Part shown: positions 50,078 to 59,562 of the stretch, one piece after another
Numbering within the stretch: position 1 is the stretch's first letter
Layout of the letters: each line of letters starts with the position of its first letter
Translations under genes and position numbers: made by a program
Notes under the pieces: generated by a model
Told to the model about the DNA's origin: nothing
The model's input: the letters and a program-made list of their open reading frames with translations, nothing else
Database searches by the model: none
Origin: HLUCCA09 sp039822045
GTDB taxonomy: Bacteria; Pseudomonadota; Alphaproteobacteria; Rhodobacterales; Rhodobacteraceae
Length of the DNA stretch: 64,000 bases
Assembly: GCA_039822045.1 (NCBI GenBank)
Contig: JBCBMY010000006.1
Location: 247,707-311,706, forward strand
Reading direction: 5' to 3'

Positions 50078-51274
50078 GTGCAACAAGCTTGGCGTTGGTT
50101 CGGGCCAAACGACAAGGTACGGCTGAGCGACGTCCGTCAGGCTGGGGCGACCCATGTCGTTTCGGCCTTGCACCACATCCCGACGGGGGCGCCGTGGCGC
50201 CTCGGAGATATCCGACAGCGTCAGGACGATATTGCCGCGGGCTCGGGCGGGGCTCTCTCGTGGAGCGTAGTCGAGAGTTTGCCTGTCTCCGAAGACATCA
50301 AGACCCGTTCCGGCGCTGTGCGAGACCACATCGCGGCGTACGCCGCTTCGCTCGAGGCTCTGGCGGAGGCTGGGCTGAGGGTCATCTGCTACAATTTCAT
50401 GCCGGTCCTGGATTGGACCCGCACGGAGCTTCGCGCGCCGATGGCCCATGGCGGCACAGCCATGCGCTTTGACCTGCCGACCTTCGCTGCGTTCGATCTC
50501 TTTGTGCTGGAGCGGTCGGACGCAGAGAAGGATTATGACGACGCCACTCAGGCGGCGGCGACTGCGCGCTTCGCCGAGTTGACGGAGGCGGAACGGGCGC
50601 AGCTGAGCGAGACGATTGGTGCCGGGCTGCCCGGTTCGGCCGATCATTGGTCATTTGATCAGTTGGGCGCGGCGCTTCAGGCCTATGAGGGGATCGGTGC
50701 CGACCGATTGCGGCAGAACCACATCGATTTTCTGAGCGACGTGGTTCCCGTGGCTGAGCGCCTGGGTCTGCGTCTGTGCTGTCATCCCGACGATCCGCCC
50801 TTTCCGCTTCTGGGGTTGCCGCGGGTGATGTCCACGGCGGAGGATTATGCCTTCGCACTGACTGCGATACAGAGCCCGGCCTTCGGTATGACGTTTTGCA
50901 CCGGCTCGTTGGGCGCGCGCGCCGACAATGCGTGTATCGAGATCGCGCGCCAGTTCGCGTCCCGCATCCACTTCGCGCATCTGCGCAATGTCACCCGCGA
51001 GGCTGACACGGTGCCGTGCTCGTTTTTCGAGGACGAGCACCTGGCCGGTCAGACGGACATGGTTGGCGTTCTGCGGGTGTTGTTGGAGGAGGAGGCACGG
51101 CGCCGGCGCGAGGGGCGCGCGGATTGGGAGATCCCGATGCGTCCCGATCACGGCCAGGAGATCCTGACGGATATCGATGCAGGGGCTCAGCCTGGCTATC
51201 CGGCGGTCGGCCGCTTGAAGGGGTTGGCCGAGTTGCGCGGGGTCATGGCGGGTCTGCAGGGGGCGGTCGCATGA
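50078..51274 (+). CDS. uxuA: Mannonate dehydratase
   Basis: A 398-residue enzyme very similar to UxuA (394 in E. coli): QQAWRWFGPNDKVRLSDVRQ at the start, AGATHVVSALHHIPTGAPW, ICYNFMPVLDWTRTEL, RLCCHPDDPPFPLLGLPRVM (metal ligands) and MRPDHGQEILTDID. It dehydrates D-mannonate to 2-keto-3-deoxygluconate. GTG 50078 is the start, with GGGGGGGAG directly upstream and the family N-terminus. It overlaps the GntR gene (ATGA). Confidence 0.93.
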   Translation: MQQAWRWFGPNDKVRLSDVRQAGATHVVSALHHIPTGAPWRLGDIRQRQDDIAAGSGGALSWSVVESLPVSEDIKTRSGAVRDHIAAYAASLEALAEAGLRVICYNFMPVLDWTRTELRAPMAHGGTAMRFDLPTFAAFDLFVLERSDAEKDYDDATQAAATARFAELTEAERAQLSETIGAGLPGSADHWSFDQLGAALQAYEGIGADRLRQNHIDFLSDVVPVAERLGLRLCCHPDDPPFPLLGLPRVMSTAEDYAFALTAIQSPAFGMTFCTGSLGARADNACIEIARQFASRIHFAHLRNVTREADTVPCSFFEDEHLAGQTDMVGVLRVLLEEEARRRREGRADWEIPMRPDHGQEILTDIDAGAQPGYPAVGRLKGLAELRGVMAGLQGAVA

Positions 51275-51921
51275 ACCTGCGCGTCCTCGAAAGTGACCTT
51301 GATCGCACCCAGCCGATCCCGCGCCAGCTCTATGAGATCCTGAGGCGGCGCATCGTTAACAATACACTTGGTCCGGGCGAGCGGATCTCGGAGGCGGCAC
51401 TTGCGCAGGAGTTCGACGTTAGCCGGACCCCGCTGCGCGCAGCGCTCCAGCAACTGGCCGCCGAGGGCCTCGTCACGGTGCGCCCGCAGGTGGGCACGCT
51501 CGTAGCAAAGCTGGATACGGCGAAGCTGAAGGAGGCGGTGTTCATCCGATCGGCCCTCGAGTGCGCCGTGGTGGAAGAGCTGGCACGGAATGCCATCGGG
51601 ATCGGTGCGCTGGACCGGCTTCTGTCGCTCCAATCGGCGGCGGCCGAGGTCGATGACTACGCCACGTTCTTCAAATATGACGAGGCGTTTCACGCAAAGC
51701 TCGCCGAATTGGCGGGAGCACCGACCTCGTGGAAGCTTGTGCAATCGGTGAAGGGGCATGTGGACCGTCAACGCTATACGATGATGGCGGGGATCCCGAT
51801 GCGGTCGCAACGCGCCTTTCTGGAGCATCAAGTGATCGTGGATCGCATACGAAAAGGCGATGTTGATGGCGCCGCGACGGCCATGGCTGACCATGTGGCC
51901 TCGGTGCTGGAACTTGAGTGA
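51271..51921 (+). CDS. GntR-family regulator with FCD domain
   Basis: A 216-residue regulator. The winged HTH is RQLYEILRRRIVNNTLGPGE ... ISEAALAQEFDVSRTPLRAA followed by LAAEGLVTVRPQVGTLV. The FCD ligand domain is VFIRSALECAVVEELARNAI ... DEAFHAKLAELAGAP ... FLEHQVIVDRIRKGDVDGAA with metal-type histidines. It is like UxuR/ExuR-class regulators in type and position, so control of the hexuronate locus is likely. Confidence 0.88.
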   Translation: MNLRVLESDLDRTQPIPRQLYEILRRRIVNNTLGPGERISEAALAQEFDVSRTPLRAALQQLAAEGLVTVRPQVGTLVAKLDTAKLKEAVFIRSALECAVVEELARNAIGIGALDRLLSLQSAAAEVDDYATFFKYDEAFHAKLAELAGAPTSWKLVQSVKGHVDRQRYTMMAGIPMRSQRAFLEHQVIVDRIRKGDVDGAATAMADHVASVLELE

Positions 51922-51975
51922 GGAGTTAGACAGCTCTGCCGGGGCTTGAAGCACAAACCTTTAAGGGAGGAACCT

Positions 51976-53250
51976 ATGACCGGTACAATCAAAGCACGTA
52001 TGGGAACCGGCGCGCTGGCGCTGGTGCTCTCGGCCGGCGCTGCGTTCGCGCAGACCGAACTGCGCATGACGTGGTACAATGACGGGATCGAAGGCGAAGT
52101 GATGCAGGTCCTGCTGGACCGCTTCGAAGCCGAGAACCCTGACATAACTGTCGTGCTCGACGTGGTGCCCTACAAGGCCATCATCGAGGGTTTGCCGGTG
52201 CAGCTGGCCGCGGGTGAAGGCCCCGATCTGGCCCGCGTGACCGACCTCGGCGGCCTGTCGCAGTACTATCTCGACATGACGCCATATCTTGGGGACACCG
52301 ACTATTGGACGACGAGCTTTGGCCCGTTTCTGAAGTGGCTCGACCCCGATGGGGACGCCATCAACGGGTTCATGACCCAGCTGACGGTGACCGGCCCGTA
52401 TGTCAACAAGACCCTCTTCGAGCAGGCAGGCGTTGAGCTCCCCGGAGACGGCGCGACATGGGACGACTATGCCACCGCTGTGAAGCAGGTGGCCGATGCG
52501 CTGGAGATCCCGATCCCGATGGCGTGGGACCGTTCCGGCCACCGTGTGTCCGGTCCAGCCATCGCCATGGGCGCCCAGATGTTCGACGCCGAGGGCAACC
52601 CGGCCCTGGTGGACGACGGTCTGAAGGAGATGGCCCAGCGCCTTTATGACTGGCACCAGGACGGCACCATGTCCAAGGAGCTCTGGGGTTCCGTCTCCGG
52701 CAACACTTATCTGGGCGCCAACGAGGACTTCGCCAACGCGCAAGTTGTGATGTACATGTCCGGCTCCTGGCAAATCCCGCAATTCGCCGAGACGATTGGG
52801 GACGCGTTCGATTGGTGGGCCGTGCCTGCGCCCTGTGGCCCTGCGGCCTGCACCGGAATGCCAGGCGGTGCAGCACTTGTCGCCCTCTCCGGGACGGAGC
52901 ACCCCGAAGAAGTGTCGAAACTCATGGACTTCCTCGCCCAGGAGGAGCAGCTGGCGGAGTTCTACGGGGAGACGCTCTTCATCCCAGGTCACCTCGGGCT
53001 GGCCGAAGGCGGGGTGGAGTTTGCGACCGACGATCCGCGCGCGCAGCATGCGCTGGAGACCTTTGCTGGCGCCGTGCCCGGGATCTCTCCTGTGGCCTTC
53101 GACCTCCAAGGCTATGCCAGCAACCGTGTGATGTTCAACGCGCTGATCAGTCGTCTGAACGAAGCCATCGTGGGTGAACTAACCCTCGACGAAGCCTATG
53201 CCCGGATGACCGACGACATCGAAAAGGCGCTGGCCGAACAGGCCCGCTAG
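51976..53250 (+). CDS. Sugar ABC transporter substrate-binding protein (SBP_bac_1)
   Basis: A 424-residue periplasmic protein. The signal peptide runs to about residue 26 (ALALVLSAGAAFAQ), then TELRMTWYNDGIEGEVMQVL and FEAENPDITVVLDVVPYKAI, PDLARVTDLGGLSQYYLDM, MYMSGSWQIPQFAE and MPGGAALVALSGTEHPEEVS, all typical of family 1 sugar binders. GGGAGG lies 5 nt before ATG 51976. It is part of the hexuronide locus, so an oligo- or glycosyl-hexuronide is the expected ligand. A very stable hairpin follows. Confidence 0.9.
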   Translation: MTGTIKARMGTGALALVLSAGAAFAQTELRMTWYNDGIEGEVMQVLLDRFEAENPDITVVLDVVPYKAIIEGLPVQLAAGEGPDLARVTDLGGLSQYYLDMTPYLGDTDYWTTSFGPFLKWLDPDGDAINGFMTQLTVTGPYVNKTLFEQAGVELPGDGATWDDYATAVKQVADALEIPIPMAWDRSGHRVSGPAIAMGAQMFDAEGNPALVDDGLKEMAQRLYDWHQDGTMSKELWGSVSGNTYLGANEDFANAQVVMYMSGSWQIPQFAETIGDAFDWWAVPAPCGPAACTGMPGGAALVALSGTEHPEEVSKLMDFLAQEEQLAEFYGETLFIPGHLGLAEGGVEFATDDPRAQHALETFAGAVPGISPVAFDLQGYASNRVMFNALISRLNEAIVGELTLDEAYARMTDDIEKALAEQAR

Positions 53251-53263
53251 TCATCATTGACTG

Positions 53264-53287
53264 GGCCCGGGCGTGCGCGCCCGGGCC
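53264..53287 (+). terminator. Intercistronic hairpin after the hexuronide binding-protein gene
   Basis: A perfect 10-bp stem, GGCCCGGGCG (53264-53273) with CGCCCGGGCC (53278-53287), closes a TGCG tetraloop. No T-run follows; the permease gene starts 21 nt later. Third example in the window of a stem between a binding protein and its permease. Confidence 0.75.
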
Positions 53288-53308
53288 TGTCGCTTGGGGA
53301 GGGGTCCA

Positions 53309-54325
53309 ATGGCGCAGGAGAGCGATCAGACGACGGGCGACCGCGTTGCCAGTTTCGTGGGCGCGCCCGTTCGGGTGCTGTTCAGGCTGCTGGAGACGCC
53401 GCTCTCCGCGATCCAACGCGGGATCGGCATCAAGCGGATGCCCTGGATCTTTCTGCTGCCGAACCTCGTCTTCTTCGGCCTCTTCGTCATCCTGCCGCTC
53501 TTCATCAACTTCTTCTATTCGCTCACCGGCGGCACGCAGCTCTACCTTACCGACCGGCCCTTTATCGGGACCGAGCAATACGGCTTTCTGCTGGATTGCG
53601 AGACCTTCGCCGACCCCCAGACCTGCCGTGAGGACCGGTTCTGGAAGGGGATCTACAACACGATGGTGTTCATATTTTTCCAGGTGAGCTTCATGGTGCT
53701 GTTCTCGCTCATCACCGCTCTGATCCTGAACCGTGAGATCCGGGCGCGGGGTTTCTTTCGCGCGGTCTTCTTCTTTCCGGTGCTGCTCTCGCCCGTGGTC
53801 GTGGCGCTGATCTGGAAGTGGATCCTCCTGCGCGACGGCATCCTGAACGCCTTCCTCGTCTCAATCGGGCTGGACAAGATCCTGTTCTTCGTTAGTCCGG
53901 AATGGTCGATGTTCTGGGCGATCTTCGTGTCGATCTGGGCCCATATGGGCTTCTACACCCTGATCCTGCTGGCCGGGTTGCAAGCGATCCCGCCGGATCT
54001 CTACGAGGCCGCCGAGATGGATGGCACGAGCAAGGAGCGCGTGTTCTGGCGGATCACCCTGCCACTTCTGTGGCCCAACATGCTCGTGGTGATCGTGCTG
54101 GCTCTCATCAAGGGCGTGCAGATCTTCGACGAGGTGTTCGTGTTGACGGGCGGGGGGCCGGGCACGGCCACGCAGTTCATCGTCCAGTACATCTACAACA
54201 CCGGTTTCACCAATCAGGTGCAGAACTTCGGCCTCGCCTCCGCGGCATCGGTCGTCCTTGGTGTGGCGCTCTTTGTCCTGACCATGGCCCAGCTGGCCGC
54301 CACCCGGAGGAAGGACGATGTCTGA
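53309..54325 (+). CDS. Carbohydrate ABC transporter permease (MalF/UgpA type)
   Basis: A 338-residue permease. The N-terminal ~45 residues are cytoplasmic and polar, then MPWIFLLPNLVFFGLFVILP and further helices. The EAA loop is LYEAAEMDGTSKERVFWRIT, and VLTGGGPGTATQFIVQYIYN follows. GGGGAGGGG precedes ATG 53309. It overlaps the next permease by 8 nt. A long periplasmic loop between helices 1 and 2 (GTQLYLTDRPFIGTEQYGFL) suits a larger substrate. Confidence 0.88.
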   Translation: MAQESDQTTGDRVASFVGAPVRVLFRLLETPLSAIQRGIGIKRMPWIFLLPNLVFFGLFVILPLFINFFYSLTGGTQLYLTDRPFIGTEQYGFLLDCETFADPQTCREDRFWKGIYNTMVFIFFQVSFMVLFSLITALILNREIRARGFFRAVFFFPVLLSPVVVALIWKWILLRDGILNAFLVSIGLDKILFFVSPEWSMFWAIFVSIWAHMGFYTLILLAGLQAIPPDLYEAAEMDGTSKERVFWRITLPLLWPNMLVVIVLALIKGVQIFDEVFVLTGGGPGTATQFIVQYIYNTGFTNQVQNFGLASAASVVLGVALFVLTMAQLAATRRKDDV

Positions 54326-55397
54326 CGCCGCCGCCACGCCGACCCGCACCGTCGGTGGTCTCCTGAGCGCCACGCGCGGCAAGAACGGGCGTCTGCACTG
54401 GACCGATGTCTTCACCTACGTCTACCTAGCCTTCGGCGTATTCCTGATGTTTGGGCCGGTTATCTGGCTGGTGCTGTCCTCCTTTAAGACCTCCTCGGCG
54501 CTTCTTGAGTTTCCACCCACCTTTCTGCCGCTCGGGCAGATCGAGGTGCAGGTGGAGGGCTATGACAAGCCGCTCCCGCTCTTCGAGGCGACGCTCGAGG
54601 ACGGCACGGTGAAGGAACTGGCCCAGGTGCGCCGGATCGGGATCATGAGCCAGATGGTCGACCCAGACAACCCAGGCGAGACGATCCAGGTGCCGATCAA
54701 TCAGCGGACCGAGGTGCGCGAGTTCCGCATGGCCTGGGACAATTACCGCGACCCGCTGGAGCGGTTCAACTTCACCAGGTACCTCTATAACTCGGTCGTT
54801 GTGACGGTAGTGGCAACGCTGGTGACGCTTCTCATCAATTCGATGGCCGCCTATGGGCTGGCCATCTACGAGTTCCGAGGAAGGGGCGCGATCATGCTCC
54901 TCGTGATCGGCACGCTGATGATCCCGATCACGGTGATCTTGGTGCCGGTCTATCTGGTGGTGACGTCTATGGGCATGATCAACTCGCTTTGGGCGGTTAT
55001 CCTGCCCGGCGCGGCAACGCCCACCGGCGTGTTCCTGCTCCGCCAGTACATGCTGACCATCCCGCGAGATCTGATCGAGGCCGCGCGGATGGATAAGGCG
55101 AGCGAGTGGGCGATCTATTGGAAAGTCGTCTTGCCCTTGGCTATGCCGGCGATCGCGGTGCTCGCGATCTTCTCGATCATGTGGCGATGGAACGACTTCC
55201 TCTGGCCGCTGATCGTGCTCAACCGGTCCGAGGTCTACACGCTGCAGGTGGGGCTCAACGCGTTCCAGGGCGAGTTAGACGTGCAGTGGCATTACATCCT
55301 GGCGATGACGGTCGTCACGCTGATCCCGGTCACACTGGTCTTCGCCTTCCTCCAGAAGTTCATCACGACCGGTATCGCGTCTTCGGGCATGAAATGA
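54318..55397 (+). CDS. Carbohydrate ABC transporter permease (MalG/UgpE type) with long periplasmic insert
   Basis: A 359-residue permease, longer than the usual 275-300. The extra length is an insert of about 70 residues after helix 1 (FLPLGQIEVQVEGYDKPLPL ... MVDPDNPGETIQVPINQR), predicted on the periplasmic side. The EAA loop is LIEAARMDKASEWAIYWKVV. The insert may contact the binding protein. Translation is coupled at both ends. Confidence 0.87.
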   Translation: MSDAAATPTRTVGGLLSATRGKNGRLHWTDVFTYVYLAFGVFLMFGPVIWLVLSSFKTSSALLEFPPTFLPLGQIEVQVEGYDKPLPLFEATLEDGTVKELAQVRRIGIMSQMVDPDNPGETIQVPINQRTEVREFRMAWDNYRDPLERFNFTRYLYNSVVVTVVATLVTLLINSMAAYGLAIYEFRGRGAIMLLVIGTLMIPITVILVPVYLVVTSMGMINSLWAVILPGAATPTGVFLLRQYMLTIPRDLIEAARMDKASEWAIYWKVVLPLAMPAIAVLAIFSIMWRWNDFLWPLIVLNRSEVYTLQVGLNAFQGELDVQWHYILAMTVVTLIPVTLVFAFLQKFITTGIASSGMK

Positions 55398-56404
55398 GCC
55401 GACCGCTGATCTTCATGGATCCGTTTCCGCGTAACGAGGCTATGGTTTACACGCCGGATTGCGCAGCGGCACTCGACCAGATGGGGGAGGTCGTTGCCCA
55501 CTGGGGCACGCGCGCGCCGGACGAGCTGGTCGAGGCGCATCTGGAGCGGATGACGATCCTTGTTGGTCAGACTGCGATGGATCGACAGAGACTTGATCGC
55601 GCGAAGAACCTACGGGCCATCCTGAATGTGAAGGCCAACTGGGAGCCCAACATCGACTATGAGGAATGCCAGTCCCGCGGCATTCATGTCCTGTCTGCAG
55701 CGCCCGCCATGGCGCCTGCCGTTGCCGAGTATTGTCTGGCACAAGCGATCCTGTCCCTCCGTGGTCTCGGCAATGCAGATGCGCTGTTTCGGGCCGGGCA
55801 AGAGGCCTATGGCATCGCCGGCAACGGGCGCGCAAAGTCGCTCTTCGGTGCCGATGTTGCGCTGGTCGGGTATGGCAATCTCGGGCGCGCGCTGGTGCCT
55901 TTGCTGCGGCCCTTTGACGTCCGGCTGAGCGTTCACGATCCCTGGCTGTCGGACGGGTATCTGCGTTCCGAGGGGCTTGAACCGGTTGGTCTGGACGACG
56001 CGATGTTGCATTCGGACGTGCTCTTCCTGCTGGCGGGCGTCACGACGGAAAACGAGGGCTTTCTGACCCGCGAGCGGCTGACTGCTGTTCGCGAGGACGC
56101 GACGGTGGTTCTGGCCTCGCGCGCGGAGATCGTTGATTTCGACGGGTTCCTGGATCTGGCGAGTTCCGGGCAGTTCCGCGCCGTCGTGGATGTCTTCCCC
56201 GAAGAGCCTGTCCCGATGGACAGCCCTTGGCGCAAAGCCAAGAACACGCATTTCTCTGCGCATTTGGCGGGGGGGCTTGAAGCCTCCTACGCCCGCATCC
56301 GCGAGGCCATGCTTGACGACATTGGCCAAATCCTGAAAGGCCATCCGCCGCTTCGCATGCAGCGGGCCGATCCAAGACAAGCCGCAGCAATGCGCAGCCG
56401 ATGA
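55394..56404 (+). CDS. D-2-hydroxyacid dehydrogenase family protein
   Basis: A 336-residue NAD(P)-dependent dehydrogenase of the phosphoglycerate dehydrogenase superfamily: NAD motif VALVGYGNLGRALVPLLR, catalytic Arg in VLASRAEIVDFD, Glu in VVDVFPEEPVPMD and His in FSAHLAGGLE. The partner domain includes ILNVKANWEPNIDYEECQSR. It overlaps the permease stop (ATGA). It may oxidise or reduce a 2-keto/2-hydroxy sugar acid made in the pathway; substrate unknown. Confidence 0.85.
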   Translation: MSRPLIFMDPFPRNEAMVYTPDCAAALDQMGEVVAHWGTRAPDELVEAHLERMTILVGQTAMDRQRLDRAKNLRAILNVKANWEPNIDYEECQSRGIHVLSAAPAMAPAVAEYCLAQAILSLRGLGNADALFRAGQEAYGIAGNGRAKSLFGADVALVGYGNLGRALVPLLRPFDVRLSVHDPWLSDGYLRSEGLEPVGLDDAMLHSDVLFLLAGVTTENEGFLTRERLTAVREDATVVLASRAEIVDFDGFLDLASSGQFRAVVDVFPEEPVPMDSPWRKAKNTHFSAHLAGGLEASYARIREAMLDDIGQILKGHPPLRMQRADPRQAAAMRSR

Positions 56405-56420
56405 AAGTGGAAGGGGACCG

Positions 56421-57509
56421 ATGACAGAAATCCAATTGTCAGAGGTGAAGAAGTCCTATGGGGGCGTAGAAGTCATCCACGGGATCGATCTGTCGGTGGA
56501 GTCCGGGGAGTTCTGCGTGTTTGTGGGTCCGTCGGGCTGTGGCAAATCTACCTTGCTGCGGATCATCGCGGGGCTGGAGGACATCACCAGCGGCGCGGTC
56601 GTGATCGACGGTGACACGGTCAACGCGATCCCGGCGTCCGAGCGTGGGCTCGCCATGGTGTTCCAGTCCTATGCGCTCTATCCGCATATGTCGATTTACA
56701 AGAACATGGCATTCGGGCTGGAGAACTCGAAGATGCCGCGCGCCGAAATCGATGAGCGAGTGAACAAAGCGGCCCGGATGCTCCAGCTCCAGGACTATTT
56801 GCACCGCAGGCCTAAGGCGCTCTCCGGGGGGCAACGCCAGCGCGTTGCCATCGGACGCGCGATCGTCCGCGATCCGAAGGCGTTCCTGTTTGACGAGCCG
56901 CTGTCCAATCTCGACGCCGAATTGCGCGTGACGATGCGAAAAGAGCTCGCGGCCCTCCATGCCAGTATTGGCGGCACGATGATCTACGTCACTCACGATC
57001 AGGTCGAAGCAATGACGCTGGCCGACAAGATCGTGGTGCTTCAGGCGGGCCGGATCGAGCAGGTCGGCACGCCGCTCGATCTCTACAACCGGCCGCGGAA
57101 TGCGTTCGTTGCCGGGTTCATCGGCTCGCCCCGGATGAACATCTTTGACGCAACCGCAGAGTCAGGCGACGCGGGGCTCCTTCTGCGCGCCGGGCCGTTC
57201 GCCATCGCTGTTCCGCCCGTTGAGGGCTTGAATCCGGGCGACGCCTGTTCCTTTGGGATCCGGCCGGAACACCTGGACGTCGTGGATCCGGCCGACGCGG
57301 ATCTGGTGACGAGCTGCTCTTTGGCGGAGCAATTGGGCGGTGAGACCTATCTTTACTGCGACGCCGAGGGGCTGCCGCAGATCACGGTGCACCGTGCGGG
57401 CCAAATGCTGGTTGCCGAGGGTCAGGAGGTCGCGTTCCGGATTGACCGCGCCAACCTTCATATCTTTGACAAAACGGGAAAAACCCTCGCCAACGGGGTC
57501 GCAGCATGA
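56421..57509 (+). CDS. Carbohydrate ABC transporter ATP-binding protein (MalK/UgpC type)
   Basis: A 362-residue ATPase: Walker A GPSGCGKST, Q-loop VFQSYALYPHMSI, signature LSGGQRQRVAIGRA, Walker B FLFDEPLSNLDAEL, switch VTHDQVEAMTLADK, then a TOBE regulatory domain (FGIRPEHLDVVDP). It serves the permeases at 53309-55397. The stop overlaps the first Gfo/Idh gene (ATGA). Confidence 0.9.
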   Translation: MTEIQLSEVKKSYGGVEVIHGIDLSVESGEFCVFVGPSGCGKSTLLRIIAGLEDITSGAVVIDGDTVNAIPASERGLAMVFQSYALYPHMSIYKNMAFGLENSKMPRAEIDERVNKAARMLQLQDYLHRRPKALSGGQRQRVAIGRAIVRDPKAFLFDEPLSNLDAELRVTMRKELAALHASIGGTMIYVTHDQVEAMTLADKIVVLQAGRIEQVGTPLDLYNRPRNAFVAGFIGSPRMNIFDATAESGDAGLLLRAGPFAIAVPPVEGLNPGDACSFGIRPEHLDVVDPADADLVTSCSLAEQLGGETYLYCDAEGLPQITVHRAGQMLVAEGQEVAFRIDRANLHIFDKTGKTLANGVAA

Positions 57510-58543
57510 GCGAAAAGCTTGGGCTCGCGCTTGTCGGCCTTGGCATGGCCGCCAAGCCGCACGCCCTGGCCCTGCAGGCCCTGTCGGACCGGATTGACGT
57601 TATCGGCGCTTTCGCCAGGAGTGCCAAGGCGCGCGCTGTATTCTCCGAGACATACGGGTTTCCGGCCGCCCCCGATCTCGCGGCCTTGGCCGAGGACCCA
57701 CGCGTCGATGCGCTCCTTCTGATCACCCCGCCCAATGCCCGCCGAGAGATCGTCGCGCAATTTGCCACGCGCGGAAAGCACATCCTTTCAGAGAAGCCGC
57801 TTGAGCGCGGCCTGGGCGGTGCGCAGGCTATCGTTGAGACCTGCAATACGGCCGGTGTGCGCCTCGGCGTCGTTTTCCAGCATCGCTTCCGCGCGGCGTC
57901 CGAGAAACTGGCCGCACTAATCCTATCGGGCGAGCTTGGGGCCGTCCGTGTTGTTCGGGCAAATGTGCCCTGGTGGCGCGATCAAAGCTACTATGACGAG
58001 CCGGGCCGCGGCAGCTATGCCCGCGACGGGGGTGGCGTGCTGATCAGCCAGGCCATTCACACGCTCGATCTGATGCTGTCGCTGACCGGCCCGGTCGCCT
58101 CGGTCCAGGCGATATGCGCCACGACGCCGCTGCACCGGATGGAGGCCGAAGACGTCACCGCCGGCGCGATGCAATTCGCCAACGGCGCGATCGGTGCGCT
58201 CTTTGCCAGCACGGCCAGTTTCCCTGGCGGGGCAGAGAGCCTGCAGCTCGATTTCGACAACGGCGCGGCCGTGCTCCAGTCCGGCATCCTGACAGTCCAT
58301 TGGCGCGACGGCCGTGTCGAAACCTTTGGGGGGGAAGCTGCGGGAACAGGAGGCGGGGCCGACCCGATGGCATTTCCGTTCGACTGGCATCATGCTCTCA
58401 TCGCGGACTTTGCCGATGCGATTGCCGCGGGCCGCGACCCGCGGGTGACGGGGGCAATGGCTCTCGACGTTCACCGCCTGATTGCGGCCCTCGAACAATC
58501 CTCCCGCGACGGGCGGCGTATTGACTTGGAGACCACAAAGTGA
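57506..58543 (+). CDS. Gfo/Idh/MocA-family oxidoreductase (first of three)
   Basis: A 345-residue NAD(P)-dependent sugar oxidoreductase. The Rossmann N-domain has LALVGLGMAAKPHALALQAL and the family motif HILSEKPLERG (EKP, Lys near 96). The C-domain has the GGVLISQAIHTLDLML histidine motif (D/S-x-x-x-H). It is coupled by overlaps to the ATPase gene and the next oxidoreductase. It probably oxidises or epimerises the imported glycoside or a released sugar. Confidence 0.87.
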   Translation: MSEKLGLALVGLGMAAKPHALALQALSDRIDVIGAFARSAKARAVFSETYGFPAAPDLAALAEDPRVDALLLITPPNARREIVAQFATRGKHILSEKPLERGLGGAQAIVETCNTAGVRLGVVFQHRFRAASEKLAALILSGELGAVRVVRANVPWWRDQSYYDEPGRGSYARDGGGVLISQAIHTLDLMLSLTGPVASVQAICATTPLHRMEAEDVTAGAMQFANGAIGALFASTASFPGGAESLQLDFDNGAAVLQSGILTVHWRDGRVETFGGEAAGTGGGADPMAFPFDWHHALIADFADAIAAGRDPRVTGAMALDVHRLIAALEQSSRDGRRIDLETTK

Positions 58544-59562
58544 GTCTGACCCTTGGAGTGATCGGGATCGATCACCGGCATATCTTTGGCCAGCTGTCGC
58601 AGATGCAGGCCCGCGGCTGTACCTGCAAGGGCTGGTACACCGAGGGCAATCCGCAGCCGATGGCCGGGTTTATCAAGCGTTTCCAGGATATTGCGCGCGT
58701 GGCAGACCGGGACGTCCTGTTGAGCGACCCCGAGATCGACATGATCCTGATTGCCGACATTCCATACAGGCGGGCCGATCTGGCGATTGAAGCGATGCGC
58801 GCCGGCAAGGACGTGATGACCGATAAGCCGGGCTGCACCACGCTCGATCAGTTGGCAGCGCTGCGTACTTGTGTGGCTGAGACGGGCCGGATCTGGTCGA
58901 TCGATTTTTCGGAGCGTTTCGAGGTCCCCGCGGTGACGCGTGCCGCGCAGCTTGTCGCCGAGGGCGCCATCGGAACGGTGGTACAGACAGTGGGCCTCGG
59001 CCCGCATCGGCTTAATCTGCCGACCCGACCGGACTGGTTCTTTGATGATGCGGCCTATGGCGGGATCCTGACTGACATCGCCTCGCATCAGATCGACCAA
59101 TTCCTCTACCTGACCGGGTCGGACGATGCGGAGGTGGTCGCCTCGGCCATCGGCAACTTCGCCAATCCCGAGCACCAGGGGCTGCAGGACTTTGGCGAGA
59201 TCCTGCTGCGCTCCGACAAGGGCAGCGGCTATATTCGCGTGGACTGGTACACGCCTGATGCGTTGCCCACCTGGGGGGACGGCCGCCTCACCATTCTGGG
59301 CACCGAAGGTTACATCGAGCTTCGGAAGTATGTCGATGTCGCGGGGCGCGACGGCACCGATCACGTAATCCTCGTCAATGGCGACCGCTGTGAACATATC
59401 GATGCGTCGACCGCGCCGCTGCCCTATTTCGACAGCCTGATCGCCGACGTGAAAGGCCGGACCGAAACCGCCATGCCCCAGGATCATTGCTTCAAGGTGA
59501 TGGAACTGGCGCTCCGGGCGCAGGCTGGTGCGACGCGGCTGGGAGGCCTGAGGGGTGATTAA
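58540..59562 (+). CDS. Gfo/Idh/MocA-family oxidoreductase (second of three)
   Basis: A 340-residue protein, from GTG 58540 in a GTGA overlap. The N-terminus lacks the usual GxGxxG (LGVIGIDHRHIFGQLSQMQA), as in a divergent subgroup. DVMTDKPGCTTLDQL gives the Lys of the EKP-type motif (here DKP), and GGILTDIASHQIDQFLYLTG the catalytic His region. Sequence is clearly different from its two neighbours, so the three are not recent copies. Confidence 0.85.
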   Translation: MSLTLGVIGIDHRHIFGQLSQMQARGCTCKGWYTEGNPQPMAGFIKRFQDIARVADRDVLLSDPEIDMILIADIPYRRADLAIEAMRAGKDVMTDKPGCTTLDQLAALRTCVAETGRIWSIDFSERFEVPAVTRAAQLVAEGAIGTVVQTVGLGPHRLNLPTRPDWFFDDAAYGGILTDIASHQIDQFLYLTGSDDAEVVASAIGNFANPEHQGLQDFGEILLRSDKGSGYIRVDWYTPDALPTWGDGRLTILGTEGYIELRKYVDVAGRDGTDHVILVNGDRCEHIDASTAPLPYFDSLIADVKGRTETAMPQDHCFKVMELALRAQAGATRLGGLRGD

